NCBI RefSeq assembly: GCF_001421165.1
Contig: NZ_LMKB01000004.1
Span: 1 to 64,000 of the forward strand
Length of the DNA stretch: 64,000 bases
Origin: Frigoribacterium sp. Leaf8
GTDB lineage: Bacteria; Actinomycetota; Actinomycetes; Actinomycetales; Microbacteriaceae
Direction: 5' to 3'
Shown: piece by piece, positions 38,094-47,516 of the stretch
How the letters are laid out: each line of letters begins with the position of its first letter
How positions within the stretch are numbered: the first letter of the stretch is position 1
Notes under the pieces: model-generated
What the model was told of the DNA's origin: nothing
What the model saw: only the letters and a program-made list of their open reading frames with translations
The model's database searches: none
Position numbers and translations under genes: made by a program

Positions 38094-40601
38094 TCAGGAC
38101 GCGGCTTCGTCCTCGTCGTAGCGGTCGACGCTGATCGTCGGGATCGACGCCGTGATGACGGAACCGTCGGCGCGCATCAGCCCGCGGAGGTCGCTCGTCG
38201 TGGGGACGCGCGTCGTGATGCGCGGCCCCTGACCCTCGAGGGCCACCCGCACCGGAGCCTCGGGGGTGACCCGGAACTCGTCGCCGCGGACGGACAACGT
38301 CACGGCGTCGCCCGTCTCGACGGTGAAGACGATCTCGTGCTGGGCGAGGTCGACGCGCACGCGGCTGCCCTTGATCGCGACGCGGAACGAGAGCTCGTCC
38401 CAGTCGGCCGGCAGGCGCGGGTCGAAGGTGATCGAGCCGAGCCAGTCGCGCATGCCGCCGTATCCGTTGACCAGCGCGCTCCAGATGCCGCCGGTCGACG
38501 CCACGTGGACGCCGTCGGACGTGTTCTTGTGCAGGTCGGCCAGGTCGACGTAGAGGGACGACAGGAAGTACTGCTGCGACAGCTGGTGGTGGCCCACCTC
38601 GGCCGCGATGATCGACTGCACGACGCCGGACAGGGTCGAGTCGCCCGTCGTCAGCGCGTCGTAGTACTCGAAGTTGCGCAGCTTCTGCTCGGGCGTGAAC
38701 TCGTCGCCCTGCAGGTAGAGCGCGAGCACGACGTCCGCCTGCTTGAGCACCTGGAAGCGGTAGATGACCAGCGGGTGGTAGTGCAACAGCAGCGGTCGCT
38801 TGTTCGCCGGGGTGGCCTCGAGGTCCCAGAGCTCCTTGTCGAGGAACTGGGCGTCCTGCGGGTGGATGCCCCGGTGGTCGTCGTACGGGATGTGCATCGC
38901 CTCGGCGGCGAGCTGCCACCCCGTGATCTCGTGCTCCTCGAGGCCGAGGCGGTCGACCATCCGGTCGAACGCGACGGGAGAGTCGTCCTTCAGACGGGTG
39001 ACCGCCCGGACGGCCGCCCGCAGGTTCGCGCGCGCCATGACGTTCGTGTAGAGGTTGTCGTCGACGACGGTCGTGTACTCGTCGGGCCCGGTGACGCCGT
39101 CGATGTGGAACCGCTGGTCGCCGTTCGAGCGCCAGAAGCCGAGGTCGGCCCACAGGCGCGCCGTCTCGACGAGGATGTCGACGGCACCTCTCTGCAGGAA
39201 GTCCTCGTCGCCGGTCGCCTGGACGTACTGGCTGAGGGCATGGCTGATGTCGGCGTCGATGTGGTACTGGGCCGTGCCGGCGGCGTAGTACGCGCTCGAC
39301 TCGAGCCCGTTGATGGTGCGCCACGGGAACAGCGCGCCGCGCTGGTTCAACTCGACGGCCCGGTCACGGGCGGCGTCGAGCATGCCCAGACGGAAGCGCA
39401 GGGCGTTGCGGGCCACGTTGGGCGAGGTGTACGTCAGGAACGGCAGGACGTAGATCTCGGTGTCCCAGAAGTAGTGTCCGCCGTAGCCCGACCCCGTCAC
39501 GCCCTTGGCCGCGACCCCCTGACCGTCGGTCCGGGCCGTCGCCTGCGCGAGCTGGAAGAGGTTCCAGCGGACGGCCTGCTGGATCTCGGGCTGGCCGGCG
39601 ACCTGGACGTCGCTGCGCTGCCAGAAGTCGTCGAGCCAGGCGCGCTGGTGCTCGAAGATCTCGGCCGTGGGCGTCTCGGCGGCCCGGTCGAGGGTGCGGT
39701 CGCACCGGTCGGCCAGTTCGCGAGGCGGCACGCCGCGACTCGTGTGGTAGGTGATCGTCTTGGTCAGGCGGACCTTCTGGCCGGCCTGCGCCTTCACGCG
39801 GTAGACGTGCTTGGCGATGTCGTCGTCGATCTGCGAGGACTGGTCCCACTCGGCGTCGGTCTCGATGCGGTGCTCGGCGCCGACCGCGATCGTCATGCCC
39901 GAGTTCGTCGTGCGGTAGCCGAGCACGGCCCGCGTGCCGCCGTTGCGGTTGAGCACGGGCTGCAGCACCCGGTCGTCGAACGACTCGGCCTTGCGCGGGT
40001 CGAACGCCTCGGCCGCGGCCCGCATGCCGGCGTGGTACTGGTCGCCCATGTCCTGACGGTTGAGGATCTGGCTCGAGATCAGCAGCGACGCCGACGAGTC
40101 GAGCATCGTGACCTCGTACTCGATGACGACGAGGTGGCGGTCCTCGAAGCTGACCAGGCGGCGGCTGGTCACCAGGACGCGCTTGCCAGAGGGCGTGCGC
40201 CAGTCGATCTCGCGGGTGAGGACGCCGTCGCGGAAGTCGAGGCGTCGCGTGTGGCGGAGGATGTCGGCCTCGAAGAGCACGAACGGTTCGTCGTCGACGT
40301 AGAGGCGGATGACCTTCGCGTCGGGCACGTTGACGATCGTCTGGCCGACCCGGGCGAACCCGAAGGCCTCTTCGGCGTGCCGGATGGGCCAGGTCTCGTG
40401 GAACCCGTTGACGAAGGTGCCGAACGAGTGACCGCCGCGCCCCTCGTCGGGGTTGCCGCGGAGGCCGAGGTACCCGTTGCCGACCGCGAAGACGGTCTCG
40501 GTGAGGCCCTCGTCGCCCTGGATGTACTCGTCCTCGACGAATGCCCACTCGTCGACGGGGAACCGTGAGCGGTCGAGCGGGTCGGACGTGATGTGGTTCA
40601 C
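38094..40601 (-). CDS. Glycoside hydrolase family 65 disaccharide phosphorylase
   Basis: An 835-aa phosphorylase that cleaves an alpha-glucosidic disaccharide (maltose, trehalose or kojibiose class) with phosphate to beta-glucose 1-phosphate and glucose. It has the N-terminal beta-sandwich, helical linker, (alpha/alpha)6 barrel and C-terminal sheet. The general acid Glu is in VTGPDEYTTVVDDNLYTN (near 508); the phosphate site includes HKNTSDGVHVASTGG. Which disaccharide is used cannot be read with certainty. GTG start overlaps the stop of beta-phosphoglucomutase (GTGA), which converts the product to glucose 6-phosphate. Confidence 0.94.
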   Translation of the reverse strand: MNHITSDPLDRSRFPVDEWAFVEDEYIQGDEGLTETVFAVGNGYLGLRGNPDEGRGGHSFGTFVNGFHETWPIRHAEEAFGFARVGQTIVNVPDAKVIRLYVDDEPFVLFEADILRHTRRLDFRDGVLTREIDWRTPSGKRVLVTSRRLVSFEDRHLVVIEYEVTMLDSSASLLISSQILNRQDMGDQYHAGMRAAAEAFDPRKAESFDDRVLQPVLNRNGGTRAVLGYRTTNSGMTIAVGAEHRIETDAEWDQSSQIDDDIAKHVYRVKAQAGQKVRLTKTITYHTSRGVPPRELADRCDRTLDRAAETPTAEIFEHQRAWLDDFWQRSDVQVAGQPEIQQAVRWNLFQLAQATARTDGQGVAAKGVTGSGYGGHYFWDTEIYVLPFLTYTSPNVARNALRFRLGMLDAARDRAVELNQRGALFPWRTINGLESSAYYAAGTAQYHIDADISHALSQYVQATGDEDFLQRGAVDILVETARLWADLGFWRSNGDQRFHIDGVTGPDEYTTVVDDNLYTNVMARANLRAAVRAVTRLKDDSPVAFDRMVDRLGLEEHEITGWQLAAEAMHIPYDDHRGIHPQDAQFLDKELWDLEATPANKRPLLLHYHPLVIYRFQVLKQADVVLALYLQGDEFTPEQKLRNFEYYDALTTGDSTLSGVVQSIIAAEVGHHQLSQQYFLSSLYVDLADLHKNTSDGVHVASTGGIWSALVNGYGGMRDWLGSITFDPRLPADWDELSFRVAIKGSRVRVDLAQHEIVFTVETGDAVTLSVRGDEFRVTPEAPVRVALEGQGPRITTRVPTTSDLRGLMRADGSVITASIPTISVDRYDEDEAAS

Positions 40602-41440
40602 GACTGTGCCTCCGTGGTGCCGGTGGTGCTGCTGCTGGTCGAGGGGGTGCCCGGTGTCGCCTGGTCGGGATTCGGAGCCGAGGAGGCGCGGGTTCGGTCG
40701 AGCGCCTCGACCAACTCGCCGAGGTCGTCGACCACCAGGTCGGCCCCGAAGTCGAGCAGGGTCTGCGCGCCCGTGCCCCGGTCGACCCCGAGCACGAGGC
40801 CGAAGGAACCGCGGCGACCGGCCTCGACGCCGGACTGCGCGTCCTCGACGACGACGCAGTCGTCGGCGGTGAGGCCGAGGCGGCGGGCGCCTTCGAGGTA
40901 CGTGTCGGGGGCGGGCTTGCCGGCGATGCCCTCGGCCGCGGCCACGACGCCGTCGACGATCACGTCGAAGCGGTCGCGGAGGCCCGCGGCCTCGAGCACC
41001 GGCACGGCGTTGCGCGAGCTGGAGACCACGGCGACCCGGACGCCCTCAGCGAGGGCCCGGTCGAGGAAGGCCACCGACCCCGAGTACGGCGTGACGCCGT
41101 TCTCGGCGAGCTCGGCGGCGAAGGCCGCGTTCTTGCGGTTGCCGAGACCGCAGACGGTCTCGACCTCGGGGTCGTCGTCGGGTGACCCCTCGGGCAGGAC
41201 GACGTCGCGGGCCGCGAGCATCGCCCGGACGCCGTCGTAGCGGGGCCGACCGTCGACGTGCTCGAAGTAGTCGGCCTCGGTGTAGGGCGCGAGGTCGTGC
41301 GCGGCGAAGTAGTCGCCGAAGAGGCGGGCCCACGCGCGCATGTGGACCTCGGCGGTCGGCGTCAGGACGCCGTCCAGGTCGAAGAGCAGGGCGCGGAGGT
41401 GCGAGAGGCGCGAGGCGTCGCGGGGCGTGGCGATGGACAC
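40598..41440 (-). CDS. pgmB: Beta-phosphoglucomutase, HAD family
   Basis: A 280-aa HAD-superfamily enzyme converting beta-glucose 1-phosphate to glucose 6-phosphate. Nucleophile Asp21 and Asp23 are in FDLDGVLTPT; later motifs are VVSSSRNAVPVL, GKPAPDTYLEGARRLG and VVEDAQSGVEAG. GTG start at 41440 with AGGGA upstream; the longer reading frame upstream looks non-coding. The C-terminal 30 residues are a Ser/Thr/Pro-rich tail holding one copy of the repeated 10-mer. Operon partner of the GH65 phosphorylase. Confidence 0.9.
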   Translation of the reverse strand: MSIATPRDASRLSHLRALLFDLDGVLTPTAEVHMRAWARLFGDYFAAHDLAPYTEADYFEHVDGRPRYDGVRAMLAARDVVLPEGSPDDDPEVETVCGLGNRKNAAFAAELAENGVTPYSGSVAFLDRALAEGVRVAVVSSSRNAVPVLEAAGLRDRFDVIVDGVVAAAEGIAGKPAPDTYLEGARRLGLTADDCVVVEDAQSGVEAGRRGSFGLVLGVDRGTGAQTLLDFGADLVVDDLGELVEALDRTRASSAPNPDQATPGTPSTSSSTTGTTEAQS

Positions 41441-41780
41441 GGGGTGCCGATCCCTTCGAGCGTGCGGGCAGGGTGAGAGGCACCGGGGCGACGACGGCTC
41501 GGTGCCGGTGAGGCGGGAACGTTTCGGGCAGGACGATGACGCGGGGCGACGGGACGAGCGGGTGGTGCGGGCCAGCTGCTGTGCCGACGGGGTGGTGCGG
41601 GGTGGGCCCCACGGGTCAAGTGTGGCACCGCTGCGCCCCGACACCTAGCCACGCGTCCGGGGGTGTGGACGACGCACGCCCTGGGGGCGGGACGACGGGG
41701 CCGGCGGACGATCCCGGGGAGGACCACGACACCTGGGGAGCGAGCCGGAGGTGTCGGCGGCGGCTGACATCATGGGCGGC
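41441..41780. other. Divergent intergenic region, no gene
   Basis: About 340 bp between pgmB and the SNF2 helicase. I see no ORF worth calling and no strong palindrome. The promoters for both directions must lie here; GGGTCAAGTGTGGCACC near 41608 is the only AT-richer element. Confidence 0.5.
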
Positions 41781-44700
41781 ATGGACCTGGGCGACGAGTT
41801 CGACGTGCACGACGGCTTCCCGGCCGGTGACGGCGACGCCGACGGCCCCGTCCACTCGACGGCCGTGCCGATGGTCGACGCCGTCGACGTCATCCGGCTC
41901 GTCGGACCGCGCGCCTTCAACCGGGCGAAAGAATACGTCCGCGACGGAGCCGTGCTCGACACCGCCTGGAACCCCGCGGACGAGCGCCTCGAGGGCACCG
42001 TCCGAGGGGCCGAGTCGACGCCCTACCAGGTCGTCGTCGACCTGCGGGCGACCCGCGGCGAGTACAGCCGCCCGGTCCGCAGCCGCTGCACCTGCCCGAT
42101 CGGCAGCGACTGCAAGCACGTCGCGGCGACGCTGTTGCAGAGCAACTCCCGGGCCGTGGCCGATCGCAGCGCCCCGGCCCCCACCGTCGACGAGCTGACG
42201 ACCGGGGGCGTGACCGCGCTCGGGGCGGCCCGGTCCGGGACGGGAGCGAGCGACTGGCGGTCGACGGTGGGGGCGATCGGGCAGCCGACCCGCGCCTCCT
42301 CGGCCCGGACGACGCGCATGGGTCTGCTCTTCGAACTGCGCGACCGGGCGCACTCGACCCGGGGGCGCGCGGTCGCGCCCTCGGCCCGGCGGCAGGGCGG
42401 ACCGACGGTGCAGCGACTCGGCGTGCGGCCGGTCACCCTGAGCGGCACGGGCAACTGGGTGCGCGGCAACCTGACCTGGACGTCGCTGCCGTACCAGCTC
42501 AACCGGCTGGCCATCGAGCCCGATCAGCACGCCTGGTTCGGCCAGTTCGCGGCGCTCCACCGGTCGGCGGTCTCGACCTACACGCCGGGCGACGCCGACT
42601 GGTTGTTCGTCGACGACTTCGCCAGCCCGTTGCTGTGGCCGCTGCTGGCCGAGGCCGGTCGCCTGGGCATCTCGCTCGTGACGGGCAAGCGCGCGACCGA
42701 CGTCGTCGTCGGCGACGAGGCCCGCGTCACGGTCGACGCGGTGCGAGGCGACGACGGCTCGATGCTGCTGACCGCCGGGGTCACCGTCGACGGCGTGGCC
42801 CGTCGCGCGGAGTCGACCGGCGTCATCGCCGACCACGGGGTGTGGTGCGTCGCCCACGAACCCGCACCGACCTTCACGCTCGCGCCGACCGCAGGGCCGC
42901 TCGACGACGAGCAACGGCGGTTGCTGACCATCACGCCCGAGGTCGTGGTCCCGGCCGCCGACTCCGACGAGTTCCTCCGCGACTACTACCCCACCCTGCG
43001 CCGGCGCGTCGACGTCGTCAGCTCGGACGCGTCGATCGAGTTCCCGACGATCGTGCCGCCCGTGCTGACGCTCACCGTCGGGTTCGAGAAGGGGCAGACG
43101 ATCCGCCTGACCTGGCGGTGGACGATCGACGGGGCACCCCGACCGCTGACGGCCCACTCCCCCGTCCCCGACCTGGCCGAGCTCGACGTCGTCCCCCGCG
43201 ACCAGGTGCTGAAGGGGGTGACCGCAGCCGAGTTCGCGACCGGCACGCTGCCAGCACTCGAGGCGCGACCCGACGTGCAGGTCGACCTCGTCGGCACGCG
43301 GCCCGACTACCACGAGCTGACCGACGAGCCCCGACTGACCATCACCACGATGCCGACCGACAAGCGCGACTGGTTCGACCTCGGCGTGCTGGTCACCGTC
43401 GAGGGACGGACCGTGCCCTTCACGCCGCTCATCACCGCCCTCGCGAAGGGTCGCAAGAAGTTGCTGCTGGTCGACCACTCGTACCTGTCCCTCGACCACC
43501 CGGCCTTCGACGAACTCAAGAGGCTCATCGACGAGGCGTCGGCACTCGACGAATGGGAGGTCGCGCCACGCATCAACCGCTACCAGGCCAGCCTCTGGTC
43601 CGAGCTCGACGAACTCGCCGACGAGACGGTGCCCGCCGCCGAGTGGCAGCGGTCGGTCGGCGGACTGCTCGCCCTGGCCGACGCCGGCGGCCTCGCAGCC
43701 GCCACGGCGACCCCCGTGCCGGCCACGGTCGACGCGACCCTGCGCCCGTACCAGCACGAGGGGTTCGCCTGGCTCGCCTTCCTCCACGAGCAGGGGCTCG
43801 GCGGGGTGCTGGCCGACGACATGGGCCTCGGCAAGACCCTGCAGACGCTCGCCCTCGTCGCGCACGTGCGCGAGACCGAACGGATGCGGGTGGGCGGCCC
43901 GGCAGCCGCCGCGGACCCGGCAGCGGCCCCGGACCCGCTAGCGGCCACGGCCGAGGCGGCCCCGGCCCCGGCCGCGGCCGACGGTCCCGGCGCTCCTCCC
44001 GCGCCGTTCCTCGTCGTGGCCCCGACGTCGGTCGTGTCGAACTGGGTGGCCGAGGCCGCCCGCTTCACACCAGGGCTGACCGTCCGCGCCGTGACCGCCA
44101 CGCAGGCCAAGGGCGGACGCGGTTCGGTGCACGACCTCGCCCGGGGTGCCGACGTCGTCGTCACCTCGTACGCCCTGTTCCGCCTCGACTTCGCCGCCTA
44201 CCAGGCCGAAGGGTGGGCGGGGCTGATCCTCGACGAGGCACAGTTCGTCAAGAACCGTGCCTCGCAGGCCCACCGGTGCGCGGTCGACCTCGACGTGCCG
44301 TTCAAGCTCGCCATCACCGGCACGCCGCTCGAGAACAGCCTGACCGACCTGTGGTCCTTGCTGCACGTGGTGGCGCCCGGACTGCTCGGCAGCAGCGTCC
44401 GCTTCGCCGACGACTACGTCAAGCCCATCGCCACGGGCGAGGCACCCGACCTGCTCCAGAAGCTCCGCCGGCGCATCCGACCCCTGATGATGCGCCGGAC
44501 GAAAGAACAGGTCGCGTCCGACCTGCCCGCCAAGCAGGAGCAGGTCCTCCGCGTCGACCTCGACCCCGCGCACCGCGACCTCTACGACGCCTTCCTGCAG
44601 CGTGAACGACAGAAGCTGCTCGGCCTGATGGACGACCTCGACCGCAACCGGTTCATCGTCTTCCGGTCGCTCACCCTGCTGCGCCTGCTCTCGCTCGACG

Positions 44701-45242
44701 CCTCACTCGTCGACGAGGCCTACGTCGACATCCCCTCGGCGAAGCTCGACCAGTTGCTCGACGAACTCGAGGACGTGGTCGCCGAGGGGCACCGCGCCTT
44801 GATCTTCAGCCAGTTCACGACGTTCTTGCACAAGGTCGCCGCCCGGCTCGAACAGCGTGGCGTCGCGTTCGAGTACCTCGACGGGTCGACCCGACGTCGG
44901 GCCGAGGTGATCGACCGGTTCAAGACCGGCGACGCACCCGCGTTCCTCATCAGCCTGAAGGCGGGCGGGTTCGGGCTCAACCTGACCGAGGCGGACTACG
45001 TGTTCATCCTCGACCCGTGGTGGAACCCGGCCACCGAGGCCCAGGCGGTCGACCGCACGCACCGCATCGGGCAGACCGACAACGTGATGGTCTACCGGAT
45101 GATCGCGAACGACACCATCGAGGAGAAGGTCCTGGCCCTCCAGGCCCAGAAGTCCCAGCTCTTCGACGCCGTGATGGACGACGACGCCGTGTTCAGCGCG
45201 GCGCTCACCGCCGACGACATCCGCGGCCTGCTCGACGCCTGA
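41781..45242 (+). CDS. SWIM zinc-finger SNF2/RapA-type helicase
   Basis: A 1153-aa SF2 ATPase. An N-terminal SWIM finger (CTCPIGSDCKH, near residue 103) precedes a long middle region and the SNF2 core: Walker A DDMGLGKTLQT, DEAQFVKN (DEAQ box), SGTPLENSLTDLW-type motif III (ITGTPLENS), FSQFTTF and QAVDRTHRIGQT motif VI. Such proteins remodel nucleoprotein or recycle RNA polymerase; the SWIM finger likely binds nucleic acid or protein. Three in-frame starts exist (GTG 41751, ATG 41772, ATG 41781). An Ala/Pro-rich insertion of about 40 residues follows motif Ia. Confidence 0.92.
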   Translation: MDLGDEFDVHDGFPAGDGDADGPVHSTAVPMVDAVDVIRLVGPRAFNRAKEYVRDGAVLDTAWNPADERLEGTVRGAESTPYQVVVDLRATRGEYSRPVRSRCTCPIGSDCKHVAATLLQSNSRAVADRSAPAPTVDELTTGGVTALGAARSGTGASDWRSTVGAIGQPTRASSARTTRMGLLFELRDRAHSTRGRAVAPSARRQGGPTVQRLGVRPVTLSGTGNWVRGNLTWTSLPYQLNRLAIEPDQHAWFGQFAALHRSAVSTYTPGDADWLFVDDFASPLLWPLLAEAGRLGISLVTGKRATDVVVGDEARVTVDAVRGDDGSMLLTAGVTVDGVARRAESTGVIADHGVWCVAHEPAPTFTLAPTAGPLDDEQRRLLTITPEVVVPAADSDEFLRDYYPTLRRRVDVVSSDASIEFPTIVPPVLTLTVGFEKGQTIRLTWRWTIDGAPRPLTAHSPVPDLAELDVVPRDQVLKGVTAAEFATGTLPALEARPDVQVDLVGTRPDYHELTDEPRLTITTMPTDKRDWFDLGVLVTVEGRTVPFTPLITALAKGRKKLLLVDHSYLSLDHPAFDELKRLIDEASALDEWEVAPRINRYQASLWSELDELADETVPAAEWQRSVGGLLALADAGGLAAATATPVPATVDATLRPYQHEGFAWLAFLHEQGLGGVLADDMGLGKTLQTLALVAHVRETERMRVGGPAAAADPAAAPDPLAATAEAAPAPAAADGPGAPPAPFLVVAPTSVVSNWVAEAARFTPGLTVRAVTATQAKGGRGSVHDLARGADVVVTSYALFRLDFAAYQAEGWAGLILDEAQFVKNRASQAHRCAVDLDVPFKLAITGTPLENSLTDLWSLLHVVAPGLLGSSVRFADDYVKPIATGEAPDLLQKLRRRIRPLMMRRTKEQVASDLPAKQEQVLRVDLDPAHRDLYDAFLQRERQKLLGLMDDLDRNRFIVFRSLTLLRLLSLDASLVDEAYVDIPSAKLDQLLDELEDVVAEGHRALIFSQFTTFLHKVAARLEQRGVAFEYLDGSTRRRAEVIDRFKTGDAPAFLISLKAGGFGLNLTEADYVFILDPWWNPATEAQAVDRTHRIGQTDNVMVYRMIANDTIEEKVLALQAQKSQLFDAVMDDDAVFSAALTADDIRGLLDA

Positions 45243-45270
45243 CCCGAGCCGGGCCGGGCCGAGGCGGGCG

Positions 45271-45570
45271 TCAGGCCAGCGACACCGTCTCGGCGAAGGT
45301 CCGCGTGGTCGGCGGCGCGAGCAAGACCTCGGGCAGGCGGTTGGCCCCCTCGGGCGTGGCGCGCCAGGCGACGTAGGCGTCGTGGTCGGCCGACGAGGCC
45401 CACGTCTCGACGACGATCATGACCGACGGGTCGGCGTCGTCGATCAGCACCTCGAGCCCCTGGCAGCCGGGCCAGGCGCGCGTGGCGACGAGGGTCTCGC
45501 GGGCGATCTCGTGGGCGAGGTCGAGCCGGGCGGGGTCGACGTGCAGTTCGAGGTGGACGGTGGTGGACAT
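45271..45570 (-). CDS. Antibiotic biosynthesis monooxygenase (ABM) domain protein
   Basis: A 99-aa ferredoxin-fold protein of the ABM/YgiN type (TVHLELHVDPARL, GCQGLEVLIDDADPSVMIVVETW). Relatives are quinol or small-aromatic monooxygenases, or haem-degrading enzymes. AAGGGA precedes the ATG at good distance. It follows the molybdoenzyme gene in the same direction with a 98-bp gap containing one repeated 10-mer. Confidence 0.85.
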   Translation of the reverse strand: MSTTVHLELHVDPARLDLAHEIARETLVATRAWPGCQGLEVLIDDADPSVMIVVETWASSADHDAYVAWRATPEGANRLPEVLLAPPTTRTFAETVSLA

Positions 45571-45668
45571 GGTGGTCCCTTCGATCGGGCGGCGGCCCCG
45601 GGAGCGGGCCGCGCGGCGGACGGGCCGCGACCTCCCACCCTGGCACCCGCGCCTCCTCGTCCGCCGGA

Positions 45669-47324
45669 TCAGGCGACCTCGACGGTCACGCGGTGCCAGC
45701 CCTCGGCCCCGTTCGGAGCCGGCTGGACGTACTGCTCGCGCTGCCAGGTGCCGTCCGCGCCCTGCGCCCGCACGTCGATCGTGTGCGACCCCGAGCCCGC
45801 GGCCCCGGCGTCCCAGCGATGGACCCACTGGCGCCAGGTGTCGGCCGAGACCGAGTCGGCCAGGGTCGCGTCGAGCCACGAGCCGCCGTCGATCCGCACC
45901 TGGACCGCCTCGACGCCCGTGTGCGGCTGCCAGGCCACCCCCGCGATCGAGACCGTCCCGGCGTCGACGGATGCCCCGTCGCGGGGCACGTCGATGCGCG
46001 ACTCGAGCTTGACCGGCCCCAGGGCGTCCCAGCCGCGAGGCGTCCAGTAGCCCTGGGCGTCGGAGAACCGCGTGACCTCCATCTCGACGACCCACTTGGT
46101 CGCCGACACGTAGCCGAACAGGCCGGGCACGACCATCCGCACCGGGAAGCCGTGCTCGATCGGCAGCGGCTGGCCGTTCATGCCGACCGCGAGCAGCGCG
46201 TCCGTGCCGTCGTCCTGCAGCACGTCGAGCGGCGTACCGGCCGAGAAGCCGTCGATGCTGCGCGACAGCACCATGTCGGCGCCGCCGTTCGGCCCCGCGC
46301 GCTCGAGCAGCGAGCGGATCGGGTAGCCGAGCCAGAGCGCGTTGCCGATCAGGTCGCCGCCGACGTCGTTCGAGACGCAGCTGAGGGTCGCCATGTGCTC
46401 CTCGAGCGGCAGGGCGAGCAGCTCGTCGAACGAGATCGTCACCTCGCGATCGACCAGGCCGTGGATGCGCAGACTCCAGTCGGCCGGGTCGATCGACGGC
46501 ACCTGCAGGGCCGTGTCGATGCGGTAGAAGTCGGCGGCGGGCGTGACGTAGGGCGTGATGCCCTCGACGTCCAAGGAGGCGCCGGCCGGGACCGCGGCCT
46601 CGGTCACGCTCGCGCGGGGCAGCGTCAGGGCACGCCGCAGGGCCGCGGCGTTCGCCCGGCCGGCGTTCACGACGCGGGCCCCCGTGCCGACGACGACGGC
46701 GGCCACGCCGGCCACGACCGTGTACGTGAGGAACGACCGGCGTTCGAGCCCTGGCCCGCGCAGCGGCGGGACGGGCTGGGTCTGCTCCGCCCACCCGGCC
46801 GACGTCGAACGGACCCACCGACGGAGGCGCGAGGCGAGCTTGTCGACCAGCAGCACGGCGGCGAAGGTGCCGACGAGGCTCGGGATGGCGTCGACCTGGC
46901 CGGCGTCCGCGCGGGTCAGGACCGCGATCACGGCGAGCGCCCCGCCCGCCACGAAGGCGATCTTGCCGATCGGCTGGCGGCGGTACTCGCCGTAGCCGGC
47001 CGCGCCGGTGATGACGACGAGCAGCACGCCCATCAGGACGAAGAGGGCGACCTTGTCGCCGGTGCCGAACAGCGACACCATGGCGTCCTTCACGCCGGCG
47101 GGGGCGAGGTCGACGACGGCCGAGCCGACGGCGAAGAGCGGGCTGCCGGTGGGCCCGGTGACGAGGGCGACGACCTCGGCGGCGGCGAGGAACGCGGCCA
47201 TCGACACGATGCCGGCGAGAGCGGCCCACAGCCCGGCGGCGCGAGGGGTCATCGGGTCGGTGGGGCCGGGCGTCGGTGCGGGGCCGGACGTCGACGACTC
47301 GGGTGGGGACAGGCGGACCGACAT
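45669..47324 (-). CDS. Membrane-anchored molybdopterin oxidoreductase (sulfite-oxidase family)
   Basis: A 551-aa protein. Residues 1-170 hold four membrane helices; a twin-arginine motif RRSFLTYTV near residue 195 starts a fifth, likely exporting the catalytic part through Tat. The Moco domain (about 250-450) has the molybdenum-ligand Cys near 316 in ATLSCVSND, followed by FPVRMVVPGLFGY and VKWVVEMEV-like strands; the C-terminal Mo-co dimerisation domain ends the protein. Family members reduce or oxidise sulfite, methionine sulfoxide or similar. Leaderless start (TACCCT six bases upstream). Confidence 0.92.
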   Translation of the reverse strand: MSVRLSPPESSTSGPAPTPGPTDPMTPRAAGLWAALAGIVSMAAFLAAAEVVALVTGPTGSPLFAVGSAVVDLAPAGVKDAMVSLFGTGDKVALFVLMGVLLVVITGAAGYGEYRRQPIGKIAFVAGGALAVIAVLTRADAGQVDAIPSLVGTFAAVLLVDKLASRLRRWVRSTSAGWAEQTQPVPPLRGPGLERRSFLTYTVVAGVAAVVVGTGARVVNAGRANAAALRRALTLPRASVTEAAVPAGASLDVEGITPYVTPAADFYRIDTALQVPSIDPADWSLRIHGLVDREVTISFDELLALPLEEHMATLSCVSNDVGGDLIGNALWLGYPIRSLLERAGPNGGADMVLSRSIDGFSAGTPLDVLQDDGTDALLAVGMNGQPLPIEHGFPVRMVVPGLFGYVSATKWVVEMEVTRFSDAQGYWTPRGWDALGPVKLESRIDVPRDGASVDAGTVSIAGVAWQPHTGVEAVQVRIDGGSWLDATLADSVSADTWRQWVHRWDAGAAGSGSHTIDVRAQGADGTWQREQYVQPAPNGAEGWHRVTVEVA

Positions 47325-47330
47325 GGGCTC

Positions 47331-47336
47331 AGGGTA
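47331..47336 (-). promoter_or_regulatory. -10 box, leaderless molybdoenzyme gene
   Basis: TACCCT on the minus strand, six bases before the ATG at 47324. Confidence 0.6.
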
Positions 47337-47516
47337 CGACGCGTGGCTCGGGAACCGCCTGCGTCCCGGGGACCGGGGACGCGCCTCCTGGTGTCGGGCG
47401 GACGCCGCCTCTGTGTCGGGGGTGTGACGATGTCCGGCCGCCTCTTCCGCTGCCGCTCCGGCGGGAGCAGGATGACCGGAACGCCCGAGACACACCGATG
47501 CGCCCCGGAGGTCAGC